Below are positions 24,527-33,928 of a stretch of DNA of 64,000 bases, piece by piece. Position 1 is the first letter of the stretch; each line of letters starts with the position of its first letter. The translations under genes were made by a program, and so were the position numbers. The notes below the pieces were generated by a model. The model was not told the origin of the DNA. It made no database searches and saw only the letters and a program-made list of their open reading frames with translations. Where the stretch lies: assembly GCA_021083345.1 (NCBI GenBank), contig JAJGRE010000004.1:1-64000 (forward strand). Direction: 5' to 3'. This DNA is from Calditrichales bacterium MX18-03 (GTDB lineage Bacteria > Bacillota > Clostridia > Lutisporales > Lutisporaceae).

Positions 24527-25708
24527 TTATCTGATGATGGAGTAGGCTCTGTCAATACTGATGACCGCATCATAGTTGGGATACTTCTCCTTAATAGCTC
24601 TCGTCACTTCATGGCATAGCAGTTTGCCCTTCTTATCACTGCACTCATGCGGGATGACCATATCGAATATGACATTCTTGTGCTGCTCACCGCCCACCAC
24701 TCTGAAGTCATGAATGGACAAATCGGCGTCAAAATCCTTAATGACCCCAATAATCTCCTGCTGTGTCTGCTGAACCGTCATATCATCGGTGTTGATGGGA
24801 TCCATATGCATCACCAGATGGACATCCATGGCATCCGAAATCTCTTTTTCTGCTTTGTCAATCAGATCATGGGCATCCATGATATCCATGGTGCCCGGCA
24901 GCTCCGCATGCAGCGAGACGACACACCGTCCCGGTCCGTAATTATGTACGATAATGTCATGCACGCCTATAATCCCCTCAAAGCTCAACGTTTTCTCGGT
25001 AAGCTCCCTGGTCAGCTCCGGCTCCGGCGCTTCTCCCAAAAGGGGATTCAGCGTTTCCCTGGTCAGCGAAATGCCATTATAGATGATAAAGGCCGCAACA
25101 GCCAGACCGATATACCCGTCGATGGGAAAGGCAATCCAGCGGGATGTCAACAGTGAGACCGCAACCACCGCTGTGCTGATGACATCGCTCAGACTATCAA
25201 CAGCAGTTGCTTCCATCGTATGGCTGCCGATCAAACCGCCGATCCGCTTGTAAAAGCGGCTGATCCACACCTTAATGCCGATGGACAGCAGCAGGATCCC
25301 GAACACCGTCAAGTCAAACTTCAGCTCCTCCGGGTTCCGGATCCTGTCATAGGAGCTCTTGAGAAACTCAATGCCGACCAATATGACCATAAAGGATACA
25401 ACCAGAGCGGAAATATACTCAATTCTGCCGTGTCCGAAGGGGTGCTCCCGGTCCGCAGGCTTGTTAGTTATCTTGAAGCCTATCAGCGTGATAATGGAAG
25501 AAGCCGCATCGGAAAGGTTGTTGAAGGCATCTGCCGTTATGGCGATGCTGTTGGACGCCAAGCCTACTGTCAGTTTCACAGCAAACAGCACACCGTTAGC
25601 GGCGATTCCCACAAAGCCCCCCAGGAAGCCATATGCCTGCCTGACATTCTTATCCTTCACGTTCTTATGGTCGCGGACAAAGGTTTTTACCATCCATTCC
25701 GTCAGCAA
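24527..25708 (-). CDS. cation diffusion facilitator family efflux protein
   Basis: 393 residues: six membrane helices (about 25-215) and a long cytoplasmic domain, the last part of which (about 300-390) is an extra domain found in the longer MamM/FieF-like CDF proteins. The metal-site signatures are ADAFNNLSDA in helix 2 and HPFGHGRIEY after it, and AVDSLSDVIS in helix 5. It exports divalent metals such as Zn, Fe or Mn by proton exchange. The start is a TTG with GAGGTG five bases before it. It probably shares a transcript with the GntR regulator, 60 bases upstream. Confidence 0.88.
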   Translation of the reverse strand: MLTEWMVKTFVRDHKNVKDKNVRQAYGFLGGFVGIAANGVLFAVKLTVGLASNSIAITADAFNNLSDAASSIITLIGFKITNKPADREHPFGHGRIEYISALVVSFMVILVGIEFLKSSYDRIRNPEELKFDLTVFGILLLSIGIKVWISRFYKRIGGLIGSHTMEATAVDSLSDVISTAVVAVSLLTSRWIAFPIDGYIGLAVAAFIIYNGISLTRETLNPLLGEAPEPELTRELTEKTLSFEGIIGVHDIIVHNYGPGRCVVSLHAELPGTMDIMDAHDLIDKAEKEISDAMDVHLVMHMDPINTDDMTVQQTQQEIIGVIKDFDADLSIHDFRVVGGEQHKNVIFDMVIPHECSDKKGKLLCHEVTRAIKEKYPNYDAVISIDRAYSIIR

Positions 25709-25768
25709 TATAACACCTCAAATTTAAATGTTGTACATATATTATACCAAAATCCCCTGTACAATACC

Positions 25769-26143
25769 CTATGCTTCCCTGTACATGACTTCCATCATCA
25801 TCTTAAGCCCCTGCAGTCCGATATTGAGTATCCGGCCCTCATTGATGATCTCCATCATTTTGCTTTCCAATATGCTGAGCTTTTTTTCCCTCAGAAATTC
25901 CTTGTTGTCTTTGGATACAAAGCTTCCCTTGCCGGCTACCGATTCGATATAGCCTTCCTTTTCCAGTTCCTCATAAGCTCTCTTGGTGGTAATGACGCTG
26001 ATGCCCAACGCCTTGGCAAGGCTGCGGATGGAGGGAAGGCAATCCCCTGGCTGCAGCGCCTGGCTGAGAATCAGTTTCTTATACTGCTCCGCAATCTGCT
26101 CGTAAATCGGATTCTGGGAAGCATTACTCACTGTTATGTTCAT
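25769..26143 (-). CDS. GntR-family regulator, YtrA type
   Basis: 124 residues: an N-terminal winged helix-turn-helix (LPSIRSLAKALGISVITTKRAYEELEKEGYI) and a short C-terminal helical tail, as in the YtrA subfamily. These usually repress their own operon, often with ABC transporter genes; here a CDF pump follows. AGGGTG precedes the ATG. Its upstream region is rich in TATATAC palindromic motifs. Confidence 0.88.
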   Translation of the reverse strand: MNITVSNASQNPIYEQIAEQYKKLILSQALQPGDCLPSIRSLAKALGISVITTKRAYEELEKEGYIESVAGKGSFVSKDNKEFLREKKLSILESKMMEIINEGRILNIGLQGLKMMMEVMYREA

Positions 26144-26445
26144 CTATATACACCCTCTCCCTATGCTTTTCGCATCCTCAAAAACACTCCGACTGTATAT
26201 AAATAGCATACACAGCCTCTATCTTTTACTGCCATCGACAGCCAAAATCGTGTATACCGTATATATCGTTACTACCATATATGCACAGTATATACAAGTT
26301 TGGCGTATCTTGTCAATGGCGCTCTTTTTCTGTCGGTCCTTGCATTTTCCCCTCAAATCCTGCTCCGTTTTATTTGCCTTACAATCGCTCAAAAAGAGCC
26401 TGGCAATATTAAACCCTGTCTGCAAAAATACCGCTTAAAACAGGC
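26144..26445 (-). other. GntR upstream region with repeated TATATAC motifs
   Basis: About 300 bases without a gene. Near 26250-26305 several alternating AT motifs occur (GTATATATCG, CATATATGC, AGTATATACAAG and GTGTATACCGTATATA). Such TATATAC-like palindromes are plausible GntR/YtrA operators around the regulator's promoter. No other signal is clear. Confidence 0.4.
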
Positions 26446-26852
26446 TTGATCAGAAAAAGGTGCATCGCCTTAGTGTTGTGCTTAAGCCTGCTGCTCGGCA
26501 ATGGAAGTCTTCTGAGATGGGAACGGATCGTGCAGGACTACAGCTACCGTTTCCCGCGTCCGGTGGATACCCGGATCGTTATGGTCACGGTGGATGACAC
26601 AAGCTTGGAGACGCTGGGCCAATGGCCGTGGCCCCGCAGTTATCATGCCGAGCTCATTAACCGACTGTCGGAGGGAAAACCTGCCGTCATTGCCTTTGAT
26701 TTTCTCTTCACGGAAAATGGGGATCCCGAAGAGGATGCACTACTGGTGGAGGCGGCAAAAAACAGGTACGACTCAGAAAGCTGATAGAGGACATGGGTTA
26801 CCGGATCCAGTGGATACCGGACTTCAGAGCCGTTTCCATCACAACGCAATAA
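26446..26852 (+). pseudogene. remnant: CHASE2 N-terminus joined out of frame to a stalk-domain C-terminus
   Basis: The first 105 codons encode a signal anchor and the start of a CHASE2 sensor domain (FPRPVDTRIVMVTVDDTSLE, GQWPWPRSYHAELI, AVIAFDFLF), a domain that normally runs for some 250 residues. Around 26755-26765 the sequence switches: in the next frame VRLRKLIEDMGYRIQWIP and RAVSITTQ followed by a stop read as the end of a copper-amine-oxidase-like (stalk) repeat. The original frame stops at TGA-TAG. I interpret this as the scar of a deletion that joined two genes, both now dead. Confidence 0.65.
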
Positions 26853-26943
26853 TGAATTTTGCTGTATGTTTCATTTTCCGTCTGCTGCATATACTATATT
26901 ATATGCCCTAATTCAGTTAGGTTTTGAAAGGATACGACTGAGA

Positions 26944-28329
26944 ATGAAGATCCAAAACCGCAGCAAGCTTTACATCACTATCATTGCACTTACGGCTTTA
27001 TATCTTCGGGTAAAGCACGTCCTGATCGTTCCCTTTGAATTCAAGATCGATGCCTGGAGCATGTACCACTATGCCATGAATGTTGCCAACGGGCATTATT
27101 ACGGTGCCGCTTTCGGCGACTTCTGGGCGAGATATGCGTATTGGCCGCCTCTTTATATTTTTCTTTCCGGTTTTATATATAGATTCTTCGGTACAGGACA
27201 GGATTTCCTGGTGATGAGGCTGATTCAAGCGGCTTTCTCGACTGCATCCTGCTTATTGGCCTACCTGATTGCCTGTGAAGCCATTAAAAGCTACAGCCGG
27301 TTTGACAGGCTCGCCGGTTTGACAGCCGGTCTGCTCATGGCATTCAACCCCAGGATGGTTCTATACACCAATCACTTATATGTGGAAACCGTCTTCATTA
27401 CCTTATATCTCCTGACAGCCTATTGGGGGCTTCGGTATTTCAAGGAAGAATTCCAGCTCAAGCTGGCTTCCCGGGCTGGATACATACAGCTCAAGCATAT
27501 CCTTCTCTTTTCCTTCTTCCTGGGGCTCTCCTGCCTCACGAGGCCTGTTCTTCTGCTATTGCCGGGCGTATTGGCCGTCACGGCAATGCTGTATTCCAAA
27601 ACAACCCGCAGCGGCCTTAAGCAAGCCCTGGCGGTCCTTATCCCGGATTGTACCTTGATCGTGCTGATCATGATGGTCACCTTCCTGCCCTGGATCGTCC
27701 GGAATCTGAATGTGACAGGGAAGTTCATTCTGATTGATACCAACGGTCCCATCAACTTTTATATTGCCCATAACCCACTGGCAAATGGGGAATGGGTGGA
27801 CGTAAAACCCCACACCGATATCAACAGGCTGTATGAAACAGGCTATAAGGAAGGTTTCCGCTACATGCTGTCCCACGGAAGCAAAGAGCTGACGCTTCTC
27901 TCTGTCAAGCAGAAGCACTATGCTTACAAGACAGATCCCCATGAAACTGAAATAGCCGCTTATATGGATCGCATATACAGACCGCCGCTTTTTCTGACCC
28001 TTCGAAACTCCCGGCTTTTCTCCAATAACCGATCCGTGCTGATGTTTATGGACCGGTATATTCGATTCCCCCGTTTGAACTTTGAGTTGCTTTGGAAGTT
28101 GACCTTGCTGCTGCTGCTTGCGTTTACGGTGAAGCTGGTGCTTTATCAGACCATTCATATTCTGTTCAGTGAACCTGCATGGATCATCGGCAATGTGCTT
28201 TACACCAACTTAATCATTCAATTATTCTATTTCGCACCCCGGTACCGCATCATAGCAGAGCCCTTCCTCTGCATTGCCATCGGCATCCTGCTGACCGGCC
28301 TGGCATCACTGGAGAAAGGGCACTATTAG
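26944..28329 (+). CDS. GT-C type membrane glycosyltransferase (family 39-like)
   Basis: 461 residues and about ten to twelve membrane helices. The first loop has FKIDAWSMYHYA and GDFWARYAYWPPLYIFL, where the acidic pair fits the GT-C catalytic loop of mannosyl- and arabinosyl-type transferases that use polyprenyl-phosphate sugars. The start at MKIQNR is preceded by GAAAGGA at about 11 bases; the open frame extends upstream but there it overlaps nothing recognisable. It converges on the UbiA gene with seven bases between stops. Probable cell-envelope glycosylation. Confidence 0.75.
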   Translation: MKIQNRSKLYITIIALTALYLRVKHVLIVPFEFKIDAWSMYHYAMNVANGHYYGAAFGDFWARYAYWPPLYIFLSGFIYRFFGTGQDFLVMRLIQAAFSTASCLLAYLIACEAIKSYSRFDRLAGLTAGLLMAFNPRMVLYTNHLYVETVFITLYLLTAYWGLRYFKEEFQLKLASRAGYIQLKHILLFSFFLGLSCLTRPVLLLLPGVLAVTAMLYSKTTRSGLKQALAVLIPDCTLIVLIMMVTFLPWIVRNLNVTGKFILIDTNGPINFYIAHNPLANGEWVDVKPHTDINRLYETGYKEGFRYMLSHGSKELTLLSVKQKHYAYKTDPHETEIAAYMDRIYRPPLFLTLRNSRLFSNNRSVLMFMDRYIRFPRLNFELLWKLTLLLLLAFTVKLVLYQTIHILFSEPAWIIGNVLYTNLIIQLFYFAPRYRIIAEPFLCIAIGILLTGLASLEKGHY

Positions 28330-28336
28330 ATTGCTG

Positions 28337-29230
28337 CTAGATCAAATAAAGGATCACCATGCTGGCTACGACCCATAGTACGATATTAATCAGCAGCGGC
28401 TTGTCGGACAGCACGACTTCCTCCGGACTATCCCCCTGGTTTTTATTGTACATGACATACTGATACCGGAAAATCCCATACAGGACAAACAGAATCGTGA
28501 CCATCAGATATCTGTCTTCGCTTTCGATAATGGTGTACAGGCTGTAAGAAAGCAGCGTCGATGCGGTAACAATGGACAGCATGTTGTCGATGAACTCAAG
28601 TGAATAATGCTGCAGGATCTGGCGGTGATGCCGGGCTTCCGCCTGAAGCACCAGCAGCTCGGTCCTGCGCTTGGTGAATCCCAGGAAAAGTGACAGAAGC
28701 AAGGTGCACAACAGCAGCCAGGGTGAGATGTAGACCCTGATCGCTACGGCTCCGCCTGCAACCCTCAGAATGAAGCCCAATGCAATGGACATGACATCCA
28801 ATATGACCAGGTTCTTCAAATAAAGCGTGTACAGGAGATTGTTGATCAGATAAAGCGATATGACGGCACCAAAGCCTATGCTGAGGCTAAAGCCATAAAT
28901 CAGGCTTGTTGGAAGCATGATCAGCAGGATGCCTAAGGCCTCCCCTTTTCCGACGATGCCGGCTGCCAGTGGGCGCTTTATTTTTTTCGGATGATTCCTA
29001 TCCTTCTCAACATCCTTGATGTCATTGAAAATATAGACTGTAGAAGCAGCAAGACAAAAGCATATAAAGGCATTGGCGGCTATGGTAAAGTATTCCAGAC
29101 TGCTGATGTTGTAGGAAAACAGGACGGCCGCAAATACAAACAGGTTCTTTATCCAGTGCTTTGGCCTTAAAAGCTGCAAATAGGCCTCGGCTTTTGTGAC
29201 GGTCAGCGGTTTTAAAGAAATGTCCTTCAT
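28337..29230 (-). CDS. UbiA-family prenyltransferase (decaprenyl-phosphate phosphoribosyltransferase type)
   Basis: 297 residues, about nine helices. LLRPKHWIKNLFVFAAVLFS at the N-terminus and the first Asp-rich motif NDIKDVEKDRNHPKKIKRPLA are typical of the subgroup that transfers phosphoribose from PRPP to polyprenyl phosphate. The product would be a lipid-linked pentose donor for cell-wall sugars. It is preceded at 17 bases by a small multidrug-resistance-fold gene and faces a GT-C gene; together these match donor synthesis, flipping and transfer. Confidence 0.83.
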   Translation of the reverse strand: MKDISLKPLTVTKAEAYLQLLRPKHWIKNLFVFAAVLFSYNISSLEYFTIAANAFICFCLAASTVYIFNDIKDVEKDRNHPKKIKRPLAAGIVGKGEALGILLIMLPTSLIYGFSLSIGFGAVISLYLINNLLYTLYLKNLVILDVMSIALGFILRVAGGAVAIRVYISPWLLLCTLLLSLFLGFTKRRTELLVLQAEARHHRQILQHYSLEFIDNMLSIVTASTLLSYSLYTIIESEDRYLMVTILFVLYGIFRYQYVMYNKNQGDSPEEVVLSDKPLLINIVLWVVASMVILYLI

Positions 29231-29247
29231 TGTACGGAGCCTCCTCC

Positions 29248-29592
29248 CTAACGAACGAGTACAACCACGCCTGCAATGATCAGTAAAAGCCCTGCAATCT
29301 GATTCCCGGAGATTTTCTCATCCAGAAAAAGCACGGCTAAAACAGAAGTAAAAATATAGCCCAAACTGGCCAAAGGATAGGCAATGCTCAGTTTCATCCT
29401 GTTCAGTACATAAATCCATAAGACGGCACTGGCGGCATAACCGGACAGGCCGAGAAGAATATTAAGATTGGTAAAAAGCTTCATAACTGAAGCAAAATCA
29501 AAGCCGGCAGCCTGTGCCGCCCCTTTCTTCAGCAGGAGCTGGGCCACAGAGCTTAATGAGATGCTGAGAAGTGTTACTATATATTTATTCAT
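29248..29592 (-). CDS. four-helix EamA/SMR-fold membrane protein
   Basis: 114 residues with four membrane helices (SISLSSVAQLLLKKGA, SAVLWIYVLNRM, AYPLASLGYIFTSVLAVLFLDE, IAGLLLIIAGVVVLVR). The sequence resembles ArnE/ArnF-type undecaprenyl-phosphate-sugar flippases more than EmrE drug pumps. It directly precedes the UbiA gene, so flipping the lipid-linked sugar is a fair inference. Confidence 0.78.
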   Translation of the reverse strand: MNKYIVTLLSISLSSVAQLLLKKGAAQAAGFDFASVMKLFTNLNILLGLSGYAASAVLWIYVLNRMKLSIAYPLASLGYIFTSVLAVLFLDEKISGNQIAGLLLIIAGVVVLVR

Positions 29593-29727
29593 TTGCCACC
29601 CCTCAAATTATGGCTTACAAGCCCATCAGGCGGGTTTTTTTTCATATTCTGCACCTGCTTCTTATTTTTGCCCGCCCGAGGAAATACATGAAAGGTATAT
29701 TATAGTCCGCCCCCCAAAAAAAAGAAA

Positions 29728-29750
29728 AACACACCTGCGTCGGATGTGTT
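29728..29750 (-). terminator. terminator after aspartate kinase
   Basis: On the minus strand AACACATC and GGTGTGTT pair (eight bp with one G-U pair, seven-base loop), followed by TTTTCTTTTTTTT. It lies 16 bases after the stop codon. Confidence 0.8.
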
Positions 29751-29766
29751 CAACTTAATGACAAAC

Positions 29767-31023
29767 TTATCTTATAACCACTTCATGATCTCCTTCATTG
29801 GAAAGGGCAAACTTGTCATGCACGGCTTGCATCGCCCTGTAGATGGCGCTCCTGGCTACCAGGCAGGAAATCTTCAGCTCCGATGTACTGATGGCCTGGA
29901 TATTGATATTGCTCTCCGCCAGCGCTCCGAACATTTGTGCAGCAACCCCCGGCGTACTTGCAACACCGGCACCTACAATGGATATCTTGGCTACATCGGC
30001 ATCATCGATGACCCCTTTGGCACCGATCTCCAGAACTATTTTTTCCAGTATCCGTCTGGCGCGGTTCAAGTCGTCCTTATTGATGGTAAAGAGAATATCA
30101 TTGAAATTATCTGAGTTGACGCTCTGAATGATCATATCCACATTGATCCCCTCCTGGGACAGGGAATCAAATACCTTGAAGGCAACGCCGGGAGTATCCG
30201 GAACCTTCATGATGGCAATCTTCGCTACATTCTCATCCTTGGCAACCCCTCTGACCACAACTTTCTTTTCCATTTTCAAACCCTCCCTGACATAAGTTCC
30301 TTCAACTCTGTTGAAGCTGGACAATACGCACAGATCCACGCCGTTCAGCTTGGCGCATTCCACGGAGCGCGGCTGCAATACACCTGCGCCCATGCTGGCC
30401 AGCTCCAGCATTTCATCATAGGTAATCTCATCCAGTTTCCTGGCATTGACGACACATCTGGGATCTGCCGTATAAACACCATCCACATCGGTATATATTT
30501 CGCAGAGCTCCGCACCAAGGGCTGCCGCAACCGCAACCGCAGTGGTATCCGATCCGCCCCGGCCCAGGGTGGTGATGTCATTCTGCCCATTGACCCCTTG
30601 GAAGCCGGCTACCACAACGATATTGCCCTTTCCCAGCTCACTCTTGATTCTGTCCTGATCGATATCAACGATTTTTGCCTTTGTGTGCATGCTGTCCGTA
30701 ATGATGCCAACCTGCTGACCTGTCAGCGATATTGCCGGCTGGCCCTGTTCCATAATCGCCATAGCCAGGAGTGCACTGGATACCTGCTCCCCTGTGGACA
30801 ACAGCATGTCCATCTCCCGACGCGGGGGCAGGCTGCTGATTTCATGGGCCAGCTCAACCAGATGGTCTGTGGTATCGCCCATTGCGGATACGACCACCAC
30901 CACGTCCTTCCCTTTTTTCCTGGTCTCTGCAACAATCCCTGCCACATTCCGGATCCTTGCCACATTGGCCACCGAACTTCCGCCAAACTTCTGTACTACA
31001 ATTCCCAATTCCTTTTCCTCCAT
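29767..31023 (-). CDS. lysC: aspartate kinase
   Basis: Phosphorylates aspartate, the first step to lysine, threonine and methionine. 418 residues from the chosen ATG. The kinase domain has [16 protein letters not shown] at the start and [23 protein letters not shown] for substrate and ATP; two ACT domains follow (about 265-410), the feedback sites. This is the single-function form. The start is supported by the family's usual beginning just before VQKFGGSS; the ribosome binding site is weak. The 200 bases upstream show no lysine riboswitch or T-box that I can recognise. Confidence 0.9.
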   Translation of the reverse strand: MEEKELGIVVQKFGGSSVANVARIRNVAGIVAETRKKGKDVVVVVSAMGDTTDHLVELAHEISSLPPRREMDMLLSTGEQVSSALLAMAIMEQGQPAISLTGQQVGIITDSMHTKAKIVDIDQDRIKSELGKGNIVVVAGFQGVNGQNDITTLGRGGSDTTAVAVAAALGAELCEIYTDVDGVYTADPRCVVNARKLDEITYDEMLELASMGAGVLQPRSVECAKLNGVDLCVLSSFNRVEGTYVREGLKMEKKVVVRGVAKDENVAKIAIMKVPDTPGVAFKVFDSLSQEGINVDMIIQSVNSDNFNDILFTINKDDLNRARRILEKIVLEIGAKGVIDDADVAKISIVGAGVASTPGVAAQMFGALAESNINIQAISTSELKISCLVARSAIYRAMQAVHDKFALSNEGDHEVVIR

Positions 31024-31240
31024 TTTATCCGGCCCACCCCCATGCAGTCTGTGCATATCCTATGCGTTCATGTGCACATACAATACAATTTGTACTCAAT
31101 ACACGGATATATGTACCTAATTTGAAGACATTTTACCAAAAAAATATCGGAATAGCAAGAAACCTGCCGCCGCCTATTGGTTATATAGCCTAGGCATATC
31201 CCTGCATATCCGATTTACAGCCTTTTCCTCGCTAATGCTA

Positions 31241-32260
31241 CTACTTCAGATAGACCATTTCCTGACTTATATCATCCAGTGCAGCCGCTCCAGTCATCAT
31301 CATGGCATCACGCAACTCACTGCCTATTTTTTCTGTATATAACGCAACTCCTTCAGAGCCGCCTCCATATGCAGCAACGGCATAAGGTCTTCCGATCAGT
31401 ACGGCGTCTGCACCCAGAGCCAATGCCTTGAATACATCCAGTCCGCTCCGGATACCGCCGTCTATGAATATCTTCAGCCTTCCGCCTACCGCAGCTGCAA
31501 TTTCCGGCAGTACTTCAATCGTCGCCGGTGTATGATCCAGCACCCTGCCGCCATGGTTGGAGACCACGATGCCATAGGCTCCTGCTTCGGCAGCCTTTAA
31601 CGCACTCTTGGCCGTCATGATGCCTTTTATAATAAAGGGCAGTCCGGTGCTTCCCACTATTTGCTTCAGCTCCGCCACCGGTTTGGGCTTCACCGGCTTG
31701 CCTGCTGCAGCCAGGACGGTCAGGCCTGCCGCATCCACGTCCATTGCCACCGCCAGCACCCCTGCCTTCTCGGCTTTCGCCACATTTTCCAGCACTTCCG
31801 CCAGGCCCCAGGGTTTGATGGTGGGAATGCCGCAGCCTCCCGCTTCTTCAATGACCTTTAGCGGTACCTCATAGTTCTCCGCTTTGACGCCGTCTCCGGT
31901 GAAACCCGCGACACCAGCCTGTTTGCAGCCTTCAATGATAGCCCGGGAATAGGTTTCATCATTCAGCTTGTCGCTGTAATGCAAACCCAATGCACCTATG
32001 GGTGCTGCAAAAACGGGGTATTTGAACCTTTTTCCGAAAAGTGCTACGGATGTGTCCAGTTCCTTGAAGGCATACAGGGTATCCATATTTAGTTTGATCT
32101 CTTCCAGTTTCTCATAGTTTCTGACGAAGACACTTCCGGTACCCTTCCCCCCCGGACCCGGGATCTCCCCCCGGCAGGCGATTCCGTTGCATGCCTTGCA
32201 CACCTTGCACTTGGGGTTGATGATTTCCCTGGCATTTTGCAAGACCTCTTGATAGTTCAT
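31241..32260 (-). CDS. FMN-dependent alpha-hydroxy-acid oxidase-like protein with N-terminal Cys cluster
   Basis: 339 residues of the lactate/glycolate oxidase TIM-barrel family: AAPIGALGLHYSD, GVKAEN, TIKPWG, FIIKGIMTAKSALKAAEAGA, VVSNHGGR with the catalytic histidine, and IDGGIRSGLDVFKALALGADAV in the flavin phosphate site. It lacks the full-length membrane-binding segment. The N-terminus has CKVCKACNGIACRG (C-x2-C-x2-C-x4-C), which resembles an iron-sulphur or metal site and is not part of classical lactate oxidases. In an anaerobe an electron carrier rather than oxygen is the probable acceptor. Confidence 0.83.
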   Translation of the reverse strand: MNYQEVLQNAREIINPKCKVCKACNGIACRGEIPGPGGKGTGSVFVRNYEKLEEIKLNMDTLYAFKELDTSVALFGKRFKYPVFAAPIGALGLHYSDKLNDETYSRAIIEGCKQAGVAGFTGDGVKAENYEVPLKVIEEAGGCGIPTIKPWGLAEVLENVAKAEKAGVLAVAMDVDAAGLTVLAAAGKPVKPKPVAELKQIVGSTGLPFIIKGIMTAKSALKAAEAGAYGIVVSNHGGRVLDHTPATIEVLPEIAAAVGGRLKIFIDGGIRSGLDVFKALALGADAVLIGRPYAVAAYGGGSEGVALYTEKIGSELRDAMMMTGAAALDDISQEMVYLK

Positions 32261-32349
32261 ATTTTGTCTCCTTTCTGATATGGATTATTCTTTCAAATTC
32301 ATGTAAGATTTTCATATTTTTTGCATAAAATGTATATGAGGTGATTATG

Positions 32350-32640
32350 ATGCCAGAAAACCTGCACAGCCACAGCTTCAACGGCAAAACCGCCATGAAC
32401 CATGAGCACCGCCACGGTTTGACGGGTGTAACCAATGAAATCCCGAATCTAACGGAGCATGTGCACCACATTACCGGCTACATTACCTTTAACCACGGTC
32501 ATGAGCACTATTTCAGTTTTTCTACAGGACCCGCCCTCGTAGTGGAAAGCGGCCATATCCATTACTATCATGGAATAAGCGCAGCAAGTCATGAGCATGT
32601 CCATTTCATTCACGGCTATACCGCCATATTCCTGGATTGA
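32350..32640 (+). CDS. ymaF: YmaF family His-rich protein
   Basis: 96 residues made of repeated His-containing strands (LHSHSF, NHEHRHGLTG, EHVHHITGYI, HGHEHYFSF, GHIHYYHGIS, SHEHVHFIHGYTA). This pattern is that of YmaF, whose function is unknown; the histidines suggest metal binding. The start is the second ATG after GAGGTG. It meets the next gene stop to stop. Confidence 0.8.
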   Translation: MPENLHSHSFNGKTAMNHEHRHGLTGVTNEIPNLTEHVHHITGYITFNHGHEHYFSFSTGPALVVESGHIHYYHGISAASHEHVHFIHGYTAIFLD

Positions 32641-33663
32641 TTACTCCTCCCTCTGGAAAACAAGGTCATCATCCGGCTGTTTCCAGCATGACGCCAGCGG
32701 CACTTTGCCATCCGTGTCATACACATAACCGGTGATCAAGCATTCCCGAAAGGCTGCCTCAATATCTGCGGTAATCTTCCCCATCAAGTTCTTCACGCGG
32801 CTGTCCGAAGTTGCTTCCCATTTTGCCTTATATTTTTCGTAGGGTATGTGGATTTCAAAAACCGGATTGGTTTCGTTGCCAAGAAGCTTGACGCCAATGC
32901 ACATATCCGCCAGGTAATTCCTGTACTCGTCGTTGAACATATCCTCCAACGTACTGATGGTACTGTAGTTTTTATAGGTACCAAACCGCATGTCTCCTGT
33001 CGGTGAGCTGTTAAAGGTCATAAGCCGGCGGGAGTCTTTCATGTCTATTGCATAACCCTTGATGCGGGCTTCGGGATAATACGTCGTTATGGCATCGCCA
33101 AGCTCTTGCAGATACTCCAGCTTCTCGCTGCTGCTCAACCGGTTCCATGCCTTCTGATCTTCTTTCAGGTCGGTATAGAGCTTCACCCGGACTTCATTTT
33201 CATTACCGGACAACAGAATAAGGAAGGATACCCCCGCATGGGTTCCTAAGGCTTCCCTTATTTCTTCTTCCACATCATCTATATTCATGTTCTGCCCTGC
33301 TGCCTGCTTTTCCATCAGCTTGATTTTTTCATCCAGCTCCTTCACCTTCAGATCCTTTTTGACCATTTCCTCCTTGAGTATGCCTATCAGAGGATCCGTC
33401 CTGTCTGCCATGTCGATGCTGTTGGTCCGGGCATCCCATTGAATGGCTTTGTTGAAAAGGTCAGCCAGGACCCTGAGGGGAAGGTAGGTGGATCCGTTCA
33501 CAACCAGTGGCGGCTTCTCCAGCCTGACCGGATTTCCATTGTAATAGATACTCATCCTTCCTTCTAACGCCTCAATAATCAATTTGGCATCGTCTCCCCA
33601 TGCAAAAACCTTGACTGTCAGAAGCAATATCATCGTAAAGCATGCCACATAACGGAATTTCAT
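32641..33663 (-). CDS. secreted protein with copper-amine-oxidase-like (stalk) N-terminal domain
   Basis: 340 residues: signal peptide (about 1-20), then one stalk-type repeat (LEGRMSIYYNGNPVRLEKPP, NGSTYLPLRVLADLF, DARTNSIDM; about 25-85), a short coiled coil (about 95-120) and a C-terminal region of about 210 residues that I do not recognise. Proteins of this kind are common on clostridial surfaces and are not amine oxidases. The second ATG after GGAGG (seven-base spacing) is the start. Confidence 0.75.
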   Translation of the reverse strand: MKFRYVACFTMILLLTVKVFAWGDDAKLIIEALEGRMSIYYNGNPVRLEKPPLVVNGSTYLPLRVLADLFNKAIQWDARTNSIDMADRTDPLIGILKEEMVKKDLKVKELDEKIKLMEKQAAGQNMNIDDVEEEIREALGTHAGVSFLILLSGNENEVRVKLYTDLKEDQKAWNRLSSSEKLEYLQELGDAITTYYPEARIKGYAIDMKDSRRLMTFNSSPTGDMRFGTYKNYSTISTLEDMFNDEYRNYLADMCIGVKLLGNETNPVFEIHIPYEKYKAKWEATSDSRVKNLMGKITADIEAAFRECLITGYVYDTDGKVPLASCWKQPDDDLVFQREE

Positions 33664-33829
33664 CTTCATACCTCCAATGCACCCGGTTTTGTGCATTATC
33701 TACTGGTCTTCCACTTGATGCATTAGCCTAAGTATACCAGTTTGACGGTTGTCTTTCAATTATCACAATACTATCAACGATCCGTATGGACTTATTGCAG
33801 GCATCGCGTTTGCTGCTGCCGGGATAAGC

Positions 33830-33864
33830 AAAAGGTACTATCGCTGAACAGGATAGTACCTTTT
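33830..33864 (-). terminator. terminator after the decayed modC
   Basis: AAAAGGTACTATC and GATAGTACCTTTT form a 13-bp stem with a nine-base loop, with a run of T on either strand. It lies 65 bases after the modC remnant. Confidence 0.75.
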
Positions 33865-33928
33865 GTGTGTCTTCAGCAGAAAAGCCGCCAAAGCCGGAGC
33901 AGTCACCGGTCTTTGGCGCATCAGGCTC

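Noticed and set aside
31024-31240. Lysine riboswitch or T-box before aspartate kinase
   Set aside because: The segment is short and I see neither the lysine-riboswitch helices nor a T-box UGGN with specifier stem.
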